9,044 nt of DNA, taken from positions 1 to 9,044 of the forward strand of contig CALAUY010000136.1 in NCBI GenBank assembly GCA_937892015.1. Direction: 5' to 3'. Each line of letters begins with the position of its first letter. Position 1 is the stretch's first letter. The position numbers were made by a program, and so were the translations under genes. The notes beneath the pieces are model-generated. The model was not told where the DNA came from, did not search any database, and saw only the letters and a program-made list of their open reading frames with translations. This document shows, one piece after another, positions 1 through 7,006 of the stretch. Source of the stretch: an uncultured Bacteroidales bacterium. Lineage in GTDB: Bacteria; Bacteroidota; Bacteroidia; Bacteroidales; Paludibacteraceae.

Positions 1-151
1 CAAACACTTGCATATGTCAAAATTTTTTTTATGTAAAGTCATTTTCGGCGTTTTCCCGCCTGTTTTCGTACCCTCTTCATTACCATTGTTGCACATTTTT
101 ACACCAAAAAGCACAAAAAAGCACCTAAAAACGCATTTTTTTACCGAAATA

Positions 152-183
152 TTTGGTCATGTCAAAAAAAAGCAGTAACTTTG
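152..183 (+). promoter_or_regulatory. Bacteroidetes-type promoter of rpsO
   Basis: A TTTG element at 152-155 is followed, after 20 bases, by TAACTTTG at 176-183. This matches the primary sigma factor promoter consensus known from Bacteroidetes (-33 TTTG, -7 TAnnTTTG) in both boxes and in spacing. Transcription would start near 187-190, giving rpsO a leader of about 110 nt. The DNA just upstream is A/T-rich with short A-tracts (AAAAAGCAC-like units at about 106-125), which could act as an upstream activating region; that part is inference. Confidence 0.8.
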
Positions 184-188
184 CAACC

Positions 189-311
189 GCTTTTCGAAAG
201 AAGAGCACATGAAATGTGTCATTGTTGTGATGAGAAATCCGCTGACGGACGAAAAATCCTGCAAGGGCATGATCGTTTAACTAAAACAAATACGTACAAT
301 GTATTTAGACG
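189..311 (+). promoter_or_regulatory. Candidate structured leader of rpsO (possible S15 autoregulation)
   Basis: The rpsO leader can form several hairpins that I paired by eye. One is 189-194 with 201-206 (6 bp, one G-U pair). An overlapping alternative is 205-210 with 214-219, closed by a G-U pair next to a C-G pair. A third is 238-241 with 246-249. The last encloses the start codon: 274-280 pairs with 305-311 (7 bp, one G-U), with a possible inner stem of 290-293 with 301-304. S15 is known in several phyla to repress its own mRNA through leader structures with differing folds, so a similar role is plausible here. The energies were not computed, and the start-codon stem is AU-rich and may be weak. 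Confidence 0.4.
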
Positions 312-568
312 CAAACAAGAAAGCTGAGATTTTTGCTCAGTATGGCAAAGATGCCAAAAACACCGGCTCTGTTGAGAGCCAAGTTGCACTCTTCACCTAT
401 CGAATCAAGCACTTGACCGAGCACATGAAGCAGAACCACAAAGATGTGGGTACGCAACGTGCGCTGACGAACCTTGTTGGTAAGCGTCGTGCCATGCTCG
501 ACTACCTCAAGGAAAGAGACATTGAGCGCTATCGTGCTCTCATCAAAGAGCTCGGCATTCGTAAGTAA
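299..568 (+). CDS. rpsO: 30S ribosomal protein S15
   Basis: S15 is a primary binding protein of the small ribosomal subunit. It binds the central domain of 16S rRNA and supports assembly of the platform and a bridge to the 50S subunit. The product is 89 residues, the usual bacterial length. It carries the family's hallmark stretches: DTGS-like NTGSVESQVALFTYRI at about residues 22-37, LTEHMKQNHKD at about 40-50, and the conserved C-terminal LVGKRRAMLDYLKERDIERYR. The ATG at 299 is the only reasonable start, since the protein begins right at the family's N-terminus. No Shine-Dalgarno sequence precedes it, only an A-rich leader, as is normal in Bacteroidetes. It is transcribed alone from its own promoter, is the only plus-strand gene in the window, and is closed by the terminator at 586-620. 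Confidence 0.97.
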   Translation: MYLDANKKAEIFAQYGKDAKNTGSVESQVALFTYRIKHLTEHMKQNHKDVGTQRALTNLVGKRRAMLDYLKERDIERYRALIKELGIRK

Positions 569-585
569 ACCGATGCAACTGCACC

Positions 586-620
586 AAAAAACTGCCACCA
601 TCATAGGCGGCAGTTTTTTT
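586..620. terminator. Bidirectional intrinsic terminator between rpsO and the nuclease gene
   Basis: The arm ACTGCC (591-596) pairs with GGCAGT (609-614). The stem continues inward through CC/GG after one A-C mismatch and outward through an A-run (586-590) facing a T-run (615-620). The U-tract present in both directions lets it end rpsO transcripts from the left and nuclease-operon transcripts from the right. It begins 18 bases after the rpsO stop codon and lies about 60 bases past the nuclease stop codon. Confidence 0.9.
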
Positions 621-680
621 GTTCGCTTCTTTGCAACACGTGCGGTCGATTCCTCACTTCCTCTGTGCAACGAGAGTGTT

Positions 681-1853
681 TTATTTCTTCACTTTCATTG
701 CGCGGGTTTCGTTATTGATGGCAACCACTGCAAGGTAGAATCCGCTGCCGACAGCAATCGCCAACTCGGCTGTCGATGCTCGCTCTTCCGTCAGCAACAT
801 GCCTCTTGCATCGAACAGAAGCACTCGTGCGCCATGCGGTAAGCAACTGAAAGACAGGCCTTCTGCCACGCCGGCAACGTTCACGGATGCCAAACGCGAC
901 ACCTCATCGCTTGTGCCGGCAATCACCTCATCCAAAGCCGTAAAATACGTACTATCTACACATCCACAAGCCAACAGGTCGTCTATTGTCACCGAATCGC
1001 CGGCTTTCGTTCCCCATAGATATTCGGCCACTATCGGACAGTCGATGAATGGATTGCGGTTGCCTTGTGCCGTCTGAATGCCGTTGTTGCGAGCAATCTC
1101 TTTGGCAGAGACAGTGTCTTGGCGAGTCCATTTCATCAGCAACGCCACGCTATAGGCGGTCAGGCCGAAACGATTGGCAGCACTGATAGACGAGCCGCTG
1201 TTGCTGAACATGATGTTGCCGTTCGATTGCGACAGGTCGTACGACGTACCATAACGCACAATCATCCCGAAATAGCTGCGCGCAAAATCGCCTTTGTACA
1301 TATCATCCGGCTCGAAAACCGAACCGATATTCGTGAAGCCTTCCAGAGTCGAACTGCCCAGTTTGCCAAGTGCATGTCCGCCAAGACTACTTCCGTTGGC
1401 ACACTCGCCGAAAGGACTGTCGCCTCGCTGACTATTCACTCTGCCGTCGGTTGGTATCAGATGAAACAAATCGTTGCCGGGCGGATTGTCTTTACTGCCA
1501 CCAAACCACGATTTCGGCAGCGAATGTTCGCGGTTATAGCACGTGCACACTGACGAGTAGTTGCCGCATTGGTCAACTTGCGGAGTGAACGTACAGGACG
1601 AATACATGTCCCAGATTTTCCCCGACGCATTGAGGTCGGTGATGAGGAACAGCGTCCACAGGTCGGCATACGAATGCGTGGTGTAACCTTCTGCCGCGAT
1701 GCTCTCCAACGCAGAGAAAAGCGATGCGCCGCTCTTACCCGCAAGAGTGGCATAACGCGCCTGATAATCGGCAGGTACTTGCGCTGTGGCTGTTATCGCA
1801 CATGCGAGAAAGGCCAAGCACACAATCCGGATTTTTCCAATGTTGTTGCCCAT
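681..1853 (-). CDS. Secreted EndoI-family endonuclease with C-terminal sorting-like domain
   Basis: The product is 390 residues and is predicted to cut DNA, possibly also RNA, outside the cytoplasm. Residues 1-25 form a signal peptide (hydrophobic IRIVCLAFLACAITATAQ). The core matches the endonuclease I family (beta-beta-alpha metal nucleases such as Vibrio Vvn and E. coli EndA). NREHSLPKSWF at 107-117 supplies the metal-binding Glu109 and general-base His110; HLIPTDGRVNSQRG at 131-144 supplies the family Asn (Asn140); RNPFIDCPIVAEYLW lies at 266-280. Cysteines at 87, 96, 103 and 105 suit disulfides in an exported protein. The last 55 or so residues (ARVLLFDARGMLL, then GFYLAVVA, ending KVKK) resemble a type IX secretion C-terminal domain, which would put the enzyme on the surface or in the medium. 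The ATG at 1853 lies inside the 3' end of the DUF4861 gene (61-bp overlap); a later start would destroy the signal peptide. Confidence 0.87.
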   Translation of the reverse strand: MGNNIGKIRIVCLAFLACAITATAQVPADYQARYATLAGKSGASLFSALESIAAEGYTTHSYADLWTLFLITDLNASGKIWDMYSSCTFTPQVDQCGNYSSVCTCYNREHSLPKSWFGGSKDNPPGNDLFHLIPTDGRVNSQRGDSPFGECANGSSLGGHALGKLGSSTLEGFTNIGSVFEPDDMYKGDFARSYFGMIVRYGTSYDLSQSNGNIMFSNSGSSISAANRFGLTAYSVALLMKWTRQDTVSAKEIARNNGIQTAQGNRNPFIDCPIVAEYLWGTKAGDSVTIDDLLACGCVDSTYFTALDEVIAGTSDEVSRLASVNVAGVAEGLSFSCLPHGARVLLFDARGMLLTEERASTAELAIAVGSGFYLAVVAINNETRAMKVKK

Positions 1854-3061
1854 TGTTCTGCAAAGGTAAAAAATTGTCCGTCAGTCCGCGCCGGAGGATT
1901 GTTCTCCTTCAGCGAAACCACGGTGAAATAGTATCTGACATAAGGCAATGCCTCAAGAAGCACCAGATTGTTGTTCGCGTCACGCACCAACGACTTGGCA
2001 TACTGCGCCGGAACATACACGGCCAATCCTATCGTCTCTTTGGCATATTTGACCGTGTCGTTCACCGGAAAAGCTGTGCCGAAAGATGCGACGAGGTTCT
2101 TGTGGTTGGTATAGAAATTGGCTTCTCCGATGCGCTGTACGCCCGTCACCAACTGTGTGGTCGGCATATCGCTTTGCGTGCCGTCAGCAGAGCAGAACAC
2201 TTCCACTTGCACATCGCGATGCCGCGCATACATGGTATAACGGGTCGTGATAGTCATACCGTTCCATCCGTTGCTCGTCACCTCACATATCGTGCGGATA
2301 TTGCCCTGACTGACAATGCGTTGCGTGCGCGACTGTACCTCATCGAAATGCACCATCTTCTTGCCGTTCCATGGTTTGCAAGCACCTACTCCGATGAACC
2401 CGCTCACACGCAGTACATCATCGCCGTAACCTGCTGCCAACTGCTCGTCTGTAGGATACCATTTCGTTGCATCCAACTCTAAACGAGGCGTTTTCTTCGC
2501 ATACACATCAATCGTCTGTTTCTTATCGAAATAGATGCGATAAGCCATCTGTGCCGACTCAAAAGCCACGCCGTGATGGTGCATCGAGTGATACGAATCA
2601 TCGTCAGGCAAGAACGTCTGTTCCGTCACAGGTTTGATGAAATAGTGCTTACCTTCAGCCGAATGCGGCACAAAACCGTCCTGCGGCTCTTTCGATTTTA
2701 GGTACATCTGCGCATGCACCTCTTTGCCAAAACGCTTGTGGTGCTTGACAGGACGAACGCACACGTTGAGAGCTTTACCCGTCTGCATATCAATGAGAAA
2801 CGCCAACTCATCGGGCACGCCATCACCATCGAGATCATCCGCTTGCGACGACACCTCACGACCATTGACAAAAACACCCAAACGTGCTCGCTCGGCAACT
2901 GTAAATCCGTACTCGTCCAACTGCAATATCACCGGATAGTCTTTCACATCCGTCTCCAACGGACCTATGGTCAGCCTCAACGGAGCAGCACTTGTCGACA
3001 AAGACAGAGTCACGGCCACTGCCACTGCACAAACGAACACTATCGAACGCCAACGATTCAT
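1793..3061 (-). CDS. DUF4861 family exported protein
   Basis: The product is 422 residues from the ATG at 3061. A TTG five codons upstream is also open, but the ATG puts the signal peptide (MNRWRSIVFVCAVAVAVTLSLSTSA, cleaved near residue 25) at the very N-terminus. The protein matches the DUF4861 family of Bacteroidetes exported proteins, often found beside GH28 and other pectin-degrading enzymes; its activity is not established to my knowledge. DLDGDGVPDE at 76-85 looks like a calcium-binding loop. A His-rich stretch, SYHSMHHHG at about 156-164, is followed by AYRIYFDKKQTIDVYAKK at about 173-190, the best-marked region of the family. The gene starts 17 bases after the GH28 stop, indicating co-transcription and a shared substrate. 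Its last 19 codons overlap the start of the nuclease gene, so the tail (CAWPFSHVR) may be atypical. No catalytic residues can be named with confidence. Confidence 0.82.
   Translation of the reverse strand: MNRWRSIVFVCAVAVAVTLSLSTSAAPLRLTIGPLETDVKDYPVILQLDEYGFTVAERARLGVFVNGREVSSQADDLDGDGVPDELAFLIDMQTGKALNVCVRPVKHHKRFGKEVHAQMYLKSKEPQDGFVPHSAEGKHYFIKPVTEQTFLPDDDSYHSMHHHGVAFESAQMAYRIYFDKKQTIDVYAKKTPRLELDATKWYPTDEQLAAGYGDDVLRVSGFIGVGACKPWNGKKMVHFDEVQSRTQRIVSQGNIRTICEVTSNGWNGMTITTRYTMYARHRDVQVEVFCSADGTQSDMPTTQLVTGVQRIGEANFYTNHKNLVASFGTAFPVNDTVKYAKETIGLAVYVPAQYAKSLVRDANNNLVLLEALPYVRYYFTVVSLKENNPPARTDGQFFTFAEQWATTLEKSGLCAWPFSHVR
1861..1868 (-). promoter_or_regulatory. Possible -7 box just upstream of the nuclease gene
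   Basis: On the minus strand TACCTTTG matches the Bacteroidetes -7 consensus TAnnTTTG and ends 7 bases before the nuclease ATG. No TTTG -33 element lies 19-21 bases upstream. If active, it would give a nearly leaderless nuclease mRNA and would lie inside the coding region of the DUF4861 gene. An 8-base match with two free positions can arise by chance, so this is only a candidate. Confidence 0.3.
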
Positions 3062-3078
3062 CTCAACCCAACTCAAAC

Positions 3079-4629
3079 CTATTCAATCGACACATTATCA
3101 ACGCTCTTGGAGAGCATGATGGCTTCGCCTTGCTCTGCCTCGATAACCACGTTCTTCATCGTCAGACCGTTCGTCTGGTTAAATAGTGCACCTTTCTTGC
3201 CCGACATCTGAATATTGGCGAGGCTGACGTTCTGAATCTTCATCTCCGGCAGACCATTGAAGTAGATACACTGCTTAGCACCCTTGCAGATGATGTTCCG
3301 GATATTGATGTCGCGGAAAGCGGGAGTCGTCTCATCCGCAACCGGAACAGAAGCACCCATTCGGGCGGCAATCTCCTCTTCCGTCTCTTCGCCCGAACCC
3401 TTTCCGCCATAGAACAAATCGAACAGAAGTGCCTCATTAACAATGTCTGACATATTGATGCGGTTGATGTAGATATTCTCCACTACTCCACCACGCCCAC
3501 GTGTCGATTTGAAGCGCAGTCCCACATCCGTTCCGATGAAGAGGCAGTCCTCCACATTGACGTTCTTGATGCCGCCTGACATCTCCGAACCAACCACAAA
3601 ACCGCCATGACCATGATAGACAACGCAGTTCTTCACGTAGATATTCTCCGATGGTATTCCGCGACGACGACCATCCTCGTTCTTGCCGGATTTCATGCAG
3701 ATAGCATCGTCGCCTACATCGAATCGGCAGCCCTCAATCAGCACGTTCTTGCACGACTCCACGTCCACGCCATCACCGTTCTGTGAGTACCACGGATTGC
3801 GCACTTCAAGGTCGCGAAGCACCACGTTCTCGCACATCAGCGGGTGCAAGTTCCATGCAGGACTGTTCTCGAAACAAACGCCTTCCAGCAGCACGTTTTT
3901 GCAGCCGATGATGTTGACCATCACGGGACGCAAGAACGAACGAATCGCTTCCCATTGCTCATCCGAAGCATCCGCGGGCAGCACGGGCACGTTCTGGTCC
4001 TCGCACAGAGCTACTGCCAACATCGCCGCCGAATCAGGATACCACACACCTTTTGCTTCGTCCACCACACCTTTCTTGATTTTCTGCTTCCATTGTGAAG
4101 CCGTCACTTTACTGCTCTTCAACGGACGCCAACTGTCGCCCTTGCCATTGAAAGTGCCGTGTCCGCAGATAGCTATATCCTCCGCATTGCGCGCAGAGAT
4201 AGGCGACTGACAACGGCGCGTGTCTAAGCCCTCAAAAGAGGCGTCCAACACCGGATAAAGCGAGAAATCGTCGGAGAAAAGGACGAGCGCATTGTAGTCG
4301 GTGTAGAGACGTACGTGCGACTTCAGTTCAATCGGACCGGTCAGATACACACCTGCCGGAATGAGCACTGTGCCACCACCTGTTTCCGAACAGAGGTCAA
4401 TAGCATGCTGAATGGCTTCATGCGACAACTGATTACCCGTCGGGTCAGCTCCGTAATCCACTACGTTGTACACCATCCCCGCAAAAGACGGCACTTTGAC
4501 TGACATCTCAAACGGCGCTGCCTTGCAAATAGTGTTCACGTGTTTTTGCGTTGTCGATTGATAATGCGGACCCATACTACAGGATGCCAACAACGCGACT
4601 GATACCGAAAAAAGAAGATGTTTTTTCAT
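3079..4629 (-). CDS. GH28 family polygalacturonase-like lipoprotein
   Basis: This is a predicted glycoside hydrolase of family 28, a right-handed beta-helix fold that hydrolyses galacturonic acid linkages in pectin (homogalacturonan or rhamnogalacturonan). The product is 516 residues. Residues 1-17 are a lipoprotein signal with lipobox LASC and lipidated Cys17; SMGPHY follows, without the acidic residues of the Bacteroidetes surface-export signal, so a periplasmic-facing location is likelier. VVDYGADPTGN at 56-66 is the typical N-terminal motif. All GH28 catalytic motifs are present: NGDGVD (284-289), GDDAI (306-310, catalytic Asp pair), GHGG (340-343) and RFK (372-374). Repeated 'NV.I..C' and 'N..V..C' turns mark the helix coils. 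The exact substrate cannot be read from sequence. It heads a group with the DUF4861 and nuclease genes and has its own -7 box 31 bases upstream. Confidence 0.92.
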   Translation of the reverse strand: MKKHLLFSVSVALLASCSMGPHYQSTTQKHVNTICKAAPFEMSVKVPSFAGMVYNVVDYGADPTGNQLSHEAIQHAIDLCSETGGGTVLIPAGVYLTGPIELKSHVRLYTDYNALVLFSDDFSLYPVLDASFEGLDTRRCQSPISARNAEDIAICGHGTFNGKGDSWRPLKSSKVTASQWKQKIKKGVVDEAKGVWYPDSAAMLAVALCEDQNVPVLPADASDEQWEAIRSFLRPVMVNIIGCKNVLLEGVCFENSPAWNLHPLMCENVVLRDLEVRNPWYSQNGDGVDVESCKNVLIEGCRFDVGDDAICMKSGKNEDGRRRGIPSENIYVKNCVVYHGHGGFVVGSEMSGGIKNVNVEDCLFIGTDVGLRFKSTRGRGGVVENIYINRINMSDIVNEALLFDLFYGGKGSGEETEEEIAARMGASVPVADETTPAFRDINIRNIICKGAKQCIYFNGLPEMKIQNVSLANIQMSGKKGALFNQTNGLTMKNVVIEAEQGEAIMLSKSVDNVSIE

Positions 4630-4660
4630 GACTATACATTGTAAAGTTGATAATTTGGCG

Positions 4661-4668
4661 CAAAATTA
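4661..4668 (-). promoter_or_regulatory. Candidate promoter (-7 box) for the GH28 gene
   Basis: On the minus strand TAATTTTG fits TAnnTTTG and ends 31 bases before the GH28 ATG, a normal leader length. The region 19-21 bases upstream has no exact TTTG; the nearest TTTG is 26 bases away. The box lies in the 99-base gap between truA and GH28, which supports a separate transcription start for the GH28-DUF4861-nuclease group. Confidence 0.5.
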
Positions 4669-4695
4669 CAACTTTTTTTTGATAAAAGGGTGGAC

Positions 4696-4730
4696 AAATT
4701 GACGACTTTTGGGTAAAAAACCGTCAATTT
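4696..4730 (-). repeat. Inverted repeat overlapping the truA stop codon
   Basis: AAATTGACG (4696-4704) and CGTCAATTT (4722-4730) are perfect 9-bp inverted arms around a 17-base spacer, and inside them TTTT and AAAA can also pair. The right arm covers the end of truA. On the minus-strand transcript the hairpin would begin inside the truA stop codon. It could be a weak terminator or 3'-end stabiliser for the upstream operon, or an operator for the GH28 promoter just downstream. No U-run directly follows the stem, so a standard intrinsic terminator is doubtful. Confidence 0.45.
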
Positions 4731-5511
4731 ACAAAAAAATGTGCTCCGGATAGCATATTTTTGTCAGATAGAGCCCATCGGGCGGCATCGACTGACCGGC
4801 AGCGCAACGCGACTTGGATTCAATCACCTGTCGCATCTCCGTGACGGTCATGTTGCCGCGTCCTACTTCAAAAAGTGTTCCTACGACGGCGCGAACCATG
4901 TTGCGCAAGAAGCGATCGGCCTCGATGGTGAAGACGTGGCACGTTTGGTCCGGCACGAAAGGCATCGGTCGCTCCTCCCAGAAAGCACGACGCACATCGC
5001 AGAACGTCGTTTTGTTGTCTGAATGAGCCTTGCAGAACGACGCGAAATCTTTCTCCTCAAGCAAGATTTGCGCCGCTTGGTTCATCAAGGCATAGTCTAA
5101 ACGGAAACGTGTGTACGTTATCAAATGCTCGGCATACGGGTTCTTCTCGGCCGTTACCCAGTACTCGTATGTCCGCGCGAGCGCATCAAAGCGCGCATGC
5201 GCCTCCTCGCGCACGGGTACAATCTTTTGTATAGCAATATCTTGCGGCAGAAACCCATTCAGGCGAAAACAGAGCCCGTCTGCCCACTCGCGCGGCGCAC
5301 AGCTGTCAGTCATCGACCAGTCGAAATGTGCCACCATCATCTTCGCATGAACGCCCGTGTCCGTCCTGCCGGCAGCAGTGAGCGTCACCGGCCGACGAAG
5401 CAGCATCCGAAAAGCCGTCTCCAACTGTTCCTGCACACTGGAGGCGTTTGGTTGATACTGCCAGCCATGATAAGCAGCACCGTTATACGAGAAATAGATG
5501 AAGAACCTCAT
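4729..5511 (-). CDS. truA: tRNA pseudouridine synthase A
   Basis: TruA converts uridines 38-40 in the anticodon stem-loop of many tRNAs to pseudouridine, in the cytoplasm. The product is 260 residues, normal for the family. Diagnostic stretches are RFFIYFSYNGAAYHGWQ at 2-18, the catalytic GRTDTGVHA at 48-56 with the nucleophile Asp51, RTYEYWV at 113-119, and FLRNMVR at 201-207, with PPDGLYL near the C-terminus. The start ATG at 5511 overlaps the flippase stop codon as ATGA, a 4-bp overlap that normally means translational coupling. The stop codon lies inside the right arm of an inverted repeat. The protein appears intact. Confidence 0.97.
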   Translation of the reverse strand: MRFFIYFSYNGAAYHGWQYQPNASSVQEQLETAFRMLLRRPVTLTAAGRTDTGVHAKMMVAHFDWSMTDSCAPREWADGLCFRLNGFLPQDIAIQKIVPVREEAHARFDALARTYEYWVTAEKNPYAEHLITYTRFRLDYALMNQAAQILLEEKDFASFCKAHSDNKTTFCDVRRAFWEERPMPFVPDQTCHVFTIEADRFLRNMVRAVVGTLFEVGRGNMTVTEMRQVIESKSRCAAGQSMPPDGLYLTKICYPEHIFL

Positions 5512-6995
5512 GCGTGCAGTTTGTCTTGAATGGTTTGATTAATCTCCGGCGACACGCGCCATGCGTATGCTATCACGAGGGCCACTGCCCACAGCAACGT
5601 TTTCACGCACGAACCAATCCACACGTTACATCCCGGCATCATACGGTCGAACAACGTACCTGACCCAAGCAGCAACAGCGTGAGTATCAGCGTTTTCATG
5701 TGTCCCGAGCAGAAAGGATGCTGACGACTGAAAACGGCCAACGTGATCAGCATCAGCGCGAAATACACCACGTTCGAACATAAACTCGCCAATGCCGCAC
5801 CGTTCATTCCTAAAACAGGAATGAACAGGTTGTTGAACACTATCGCCGACACGGTCAACACAAACGAATAGAGGAGCGATAGGTAATAGTACCGCGAGAA
5901 ATTCAGCACCGAGATGGTTGCGTTGAACGTGGCGATGCACAGTTGCGCCAAGCCGAGGAAAAGCACCACATATTTCGCCACCGCATACGTCTCGCCATTG
6001 GGTAAGATGCGGAAGATCAAGTCGATATTCAGCCAAATAGCAGTGAAAATGAACGCCCCTATCAAGAACGAGTTGTTGCTCACCTGTTTGAGCAGTCGGC
6101 TCAGTCCCTCGCGGTCGTTGTCTTTCGTCGTCTGTGCCAACTGCGGATTGGCGATAGCGTTCAGGCTGCGATTAGGAATAGCCACCATCGTGCTGATATA
6201 CGTGGCAATAGCGAATATACCCGTGTACTCTAATCCCATCGTTGCCGTGATGTAATACGACGAGATGAACGGTGCAAGCACTGTGGCGATGGCCGCAGTA
6301 ATCTGGAAGAGCGTGTAGAAACAGTACTCTCTTGCCAGACGCGCGCTCACGAAATGGAAGTTCGGACGCAGACTGATGTGTCCGACAGCAAACAGATAGA
6401 TGATGTTCATCAGTGCTGCCAAGCCATATGCGCCGCAGAGCAGCATGATGAACCCGTCCATCGATACCACCCGAAAAGCGTACAGCAGATACGCGGCCAG
6501 CAAGAACAGACGCAAGAACAACTCACGCACTGCTCGCGGAAAAACGATGCGCATCAGCACGTTGGCGTTCGTCTCGAATATCGTCTGATAAAGCATGAAA
6601 AACGCCAACGGCAACACTGCATAGTAGTAGTTGACAAACAACTCCGATTTCTCCGAAAAAACGGCTGCTATAGAGTCGTGCAACAGCCAGTAAATGAACG
6701 CAATAAGGATAAATCCGAACAGCGGGATAATCACCGTCCAAAAGAAGAATCCGTTCTGCGACGGGTCGTCCGACGACTTCTTAAAATACGGAAAAAAACG
6801 GATGATGGAGGAGGACGTGCCCATCTGCGCCAGGCCGATGAAAAGCGTCCCCGTATCAATCAACACCCGCGCCAACCCAATCTCCTCGGTCGTGAGGAAA
6901 CGGGTCAGCACGAAGAAGGTGGTTAGGAAGCCGACAAAGACTCCCAGATAGGTCACCACCGTGCCTCGTATGCTTTGTCGAGCTATAACTCCCAC
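5508..6995 (-). CDS. Wzx-like polysaccharide flippase (MOP superfamily membrane protein)
   Basis: This is a predicted inner-membrane transporter of the polysaccharide biosynthesis/oligosaccharide flippase family, which moves lipid-linked sugar intermediates across the membrane. The product is 495 residues, with about 12-14 hydrophobic segments spread along its whole length (for example about 12-30, 83-104, 122-140, 158-175, 181-204, 228-250, 309-329, 340-362, 372-392, 398-421, 434-447, 461-478). Motifs common in the family's N-terminus are visible: TRFLTTEEIGLARVLIDTGTLF at 31-52 and GTSSSIIRFFPYF at 59-71. The start is GTG at 6995; a stop codon (TAA) lies immediately upstream in frame, and no ATG occurs before residue 58. 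The start is 11 bases after the FKBP lipoprotein stop codon, and the end overlaps truA, so it is translated within that operon. No glycosyltransferase or polymerase gene lies nearby, so its glycan substrate cannot be inferred. Confidence 0.88.
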   Translation of the reverse strand: MGVIARQSIRGTVVTYLGVFVGFLTTFFVLTRFLTTEEIGLARVLIDTGTLFIGLAQMGTSSSIIRFFPYFKKSSDDPSQNGFFFWTVIIPLFGFILIAFIYWLLHDSIAAVFSEKSELFVNYYYAVLPLAFFMLYQTIFETNANVLMRIVFPRAVRELFLRLFLLAAYLLYAFRVVSMDGFIMLLCGAYGLAALMNIIYLFAVGHISLRPNFHFVSARLAREYCFYTLFQITAAIATVLAPFISSYYITATMGLEYTGIFAIATYISTMVAIPNRSLNAIANPQLAQTTKDNDREGLSRLLKQVSNNSFLIGAFIFTAIWLNIDLIFRILPNGETYAVAKYVVLFLGLAQLCIATFNATISVLNFSRYYYLSLLYSFVLTVSAIVFNNLFIPVLGMNGAALASLCSNVVYFALMLITLAVFSRQHPFCSGHMKTLILTLLLLGSGTLFDRMMPGCNVWIGSCVKTLLWAVALVIAYAWRVSPEINQTIQDKLHA

Positions 6996-7006
6996 TTATC
7001 TGTAAA

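Noticed and set aside
1..151. A gene or RNA gene at the left edge
   Set aside because: No reading frame with a plausible product, tRNA-like cloverleaf or minus-strand -7 box could be found in this A/T-rich stretch.
305..670. A minus-strand reading frame across rpsO and its terminator
   Set aside because: It crosses the intrinsic terminator and is opposite a universally conserved ribosomal gene.
1724..2482. A 252-residue plus-strand reading frame
   Set aside because: It is antisense to the DUF4861 and nuclease genes, which have clear family motifs, and it has none of its own.
3059..3076. TTG start for the DUF4861 gene at 3076
   Set aside because: The ATG at 3061 gives a cleaner signal peptide, and the extra five residues add nothing typical of the family.
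4696..4730. A firm intrinsic terminator after truA
   Set aside because: The stem is only moderately stable, the loop is long, and no U-run directly follows it on the minus strand; it is kept only as an inverted repeat.
6354..6926. A 190-residue plus-strand reading frame rich in Gln, His and Arg
   Set aside because: It is the reverse reading of hydrophobic membrane segments of the flippase gene, a common shadow effect.
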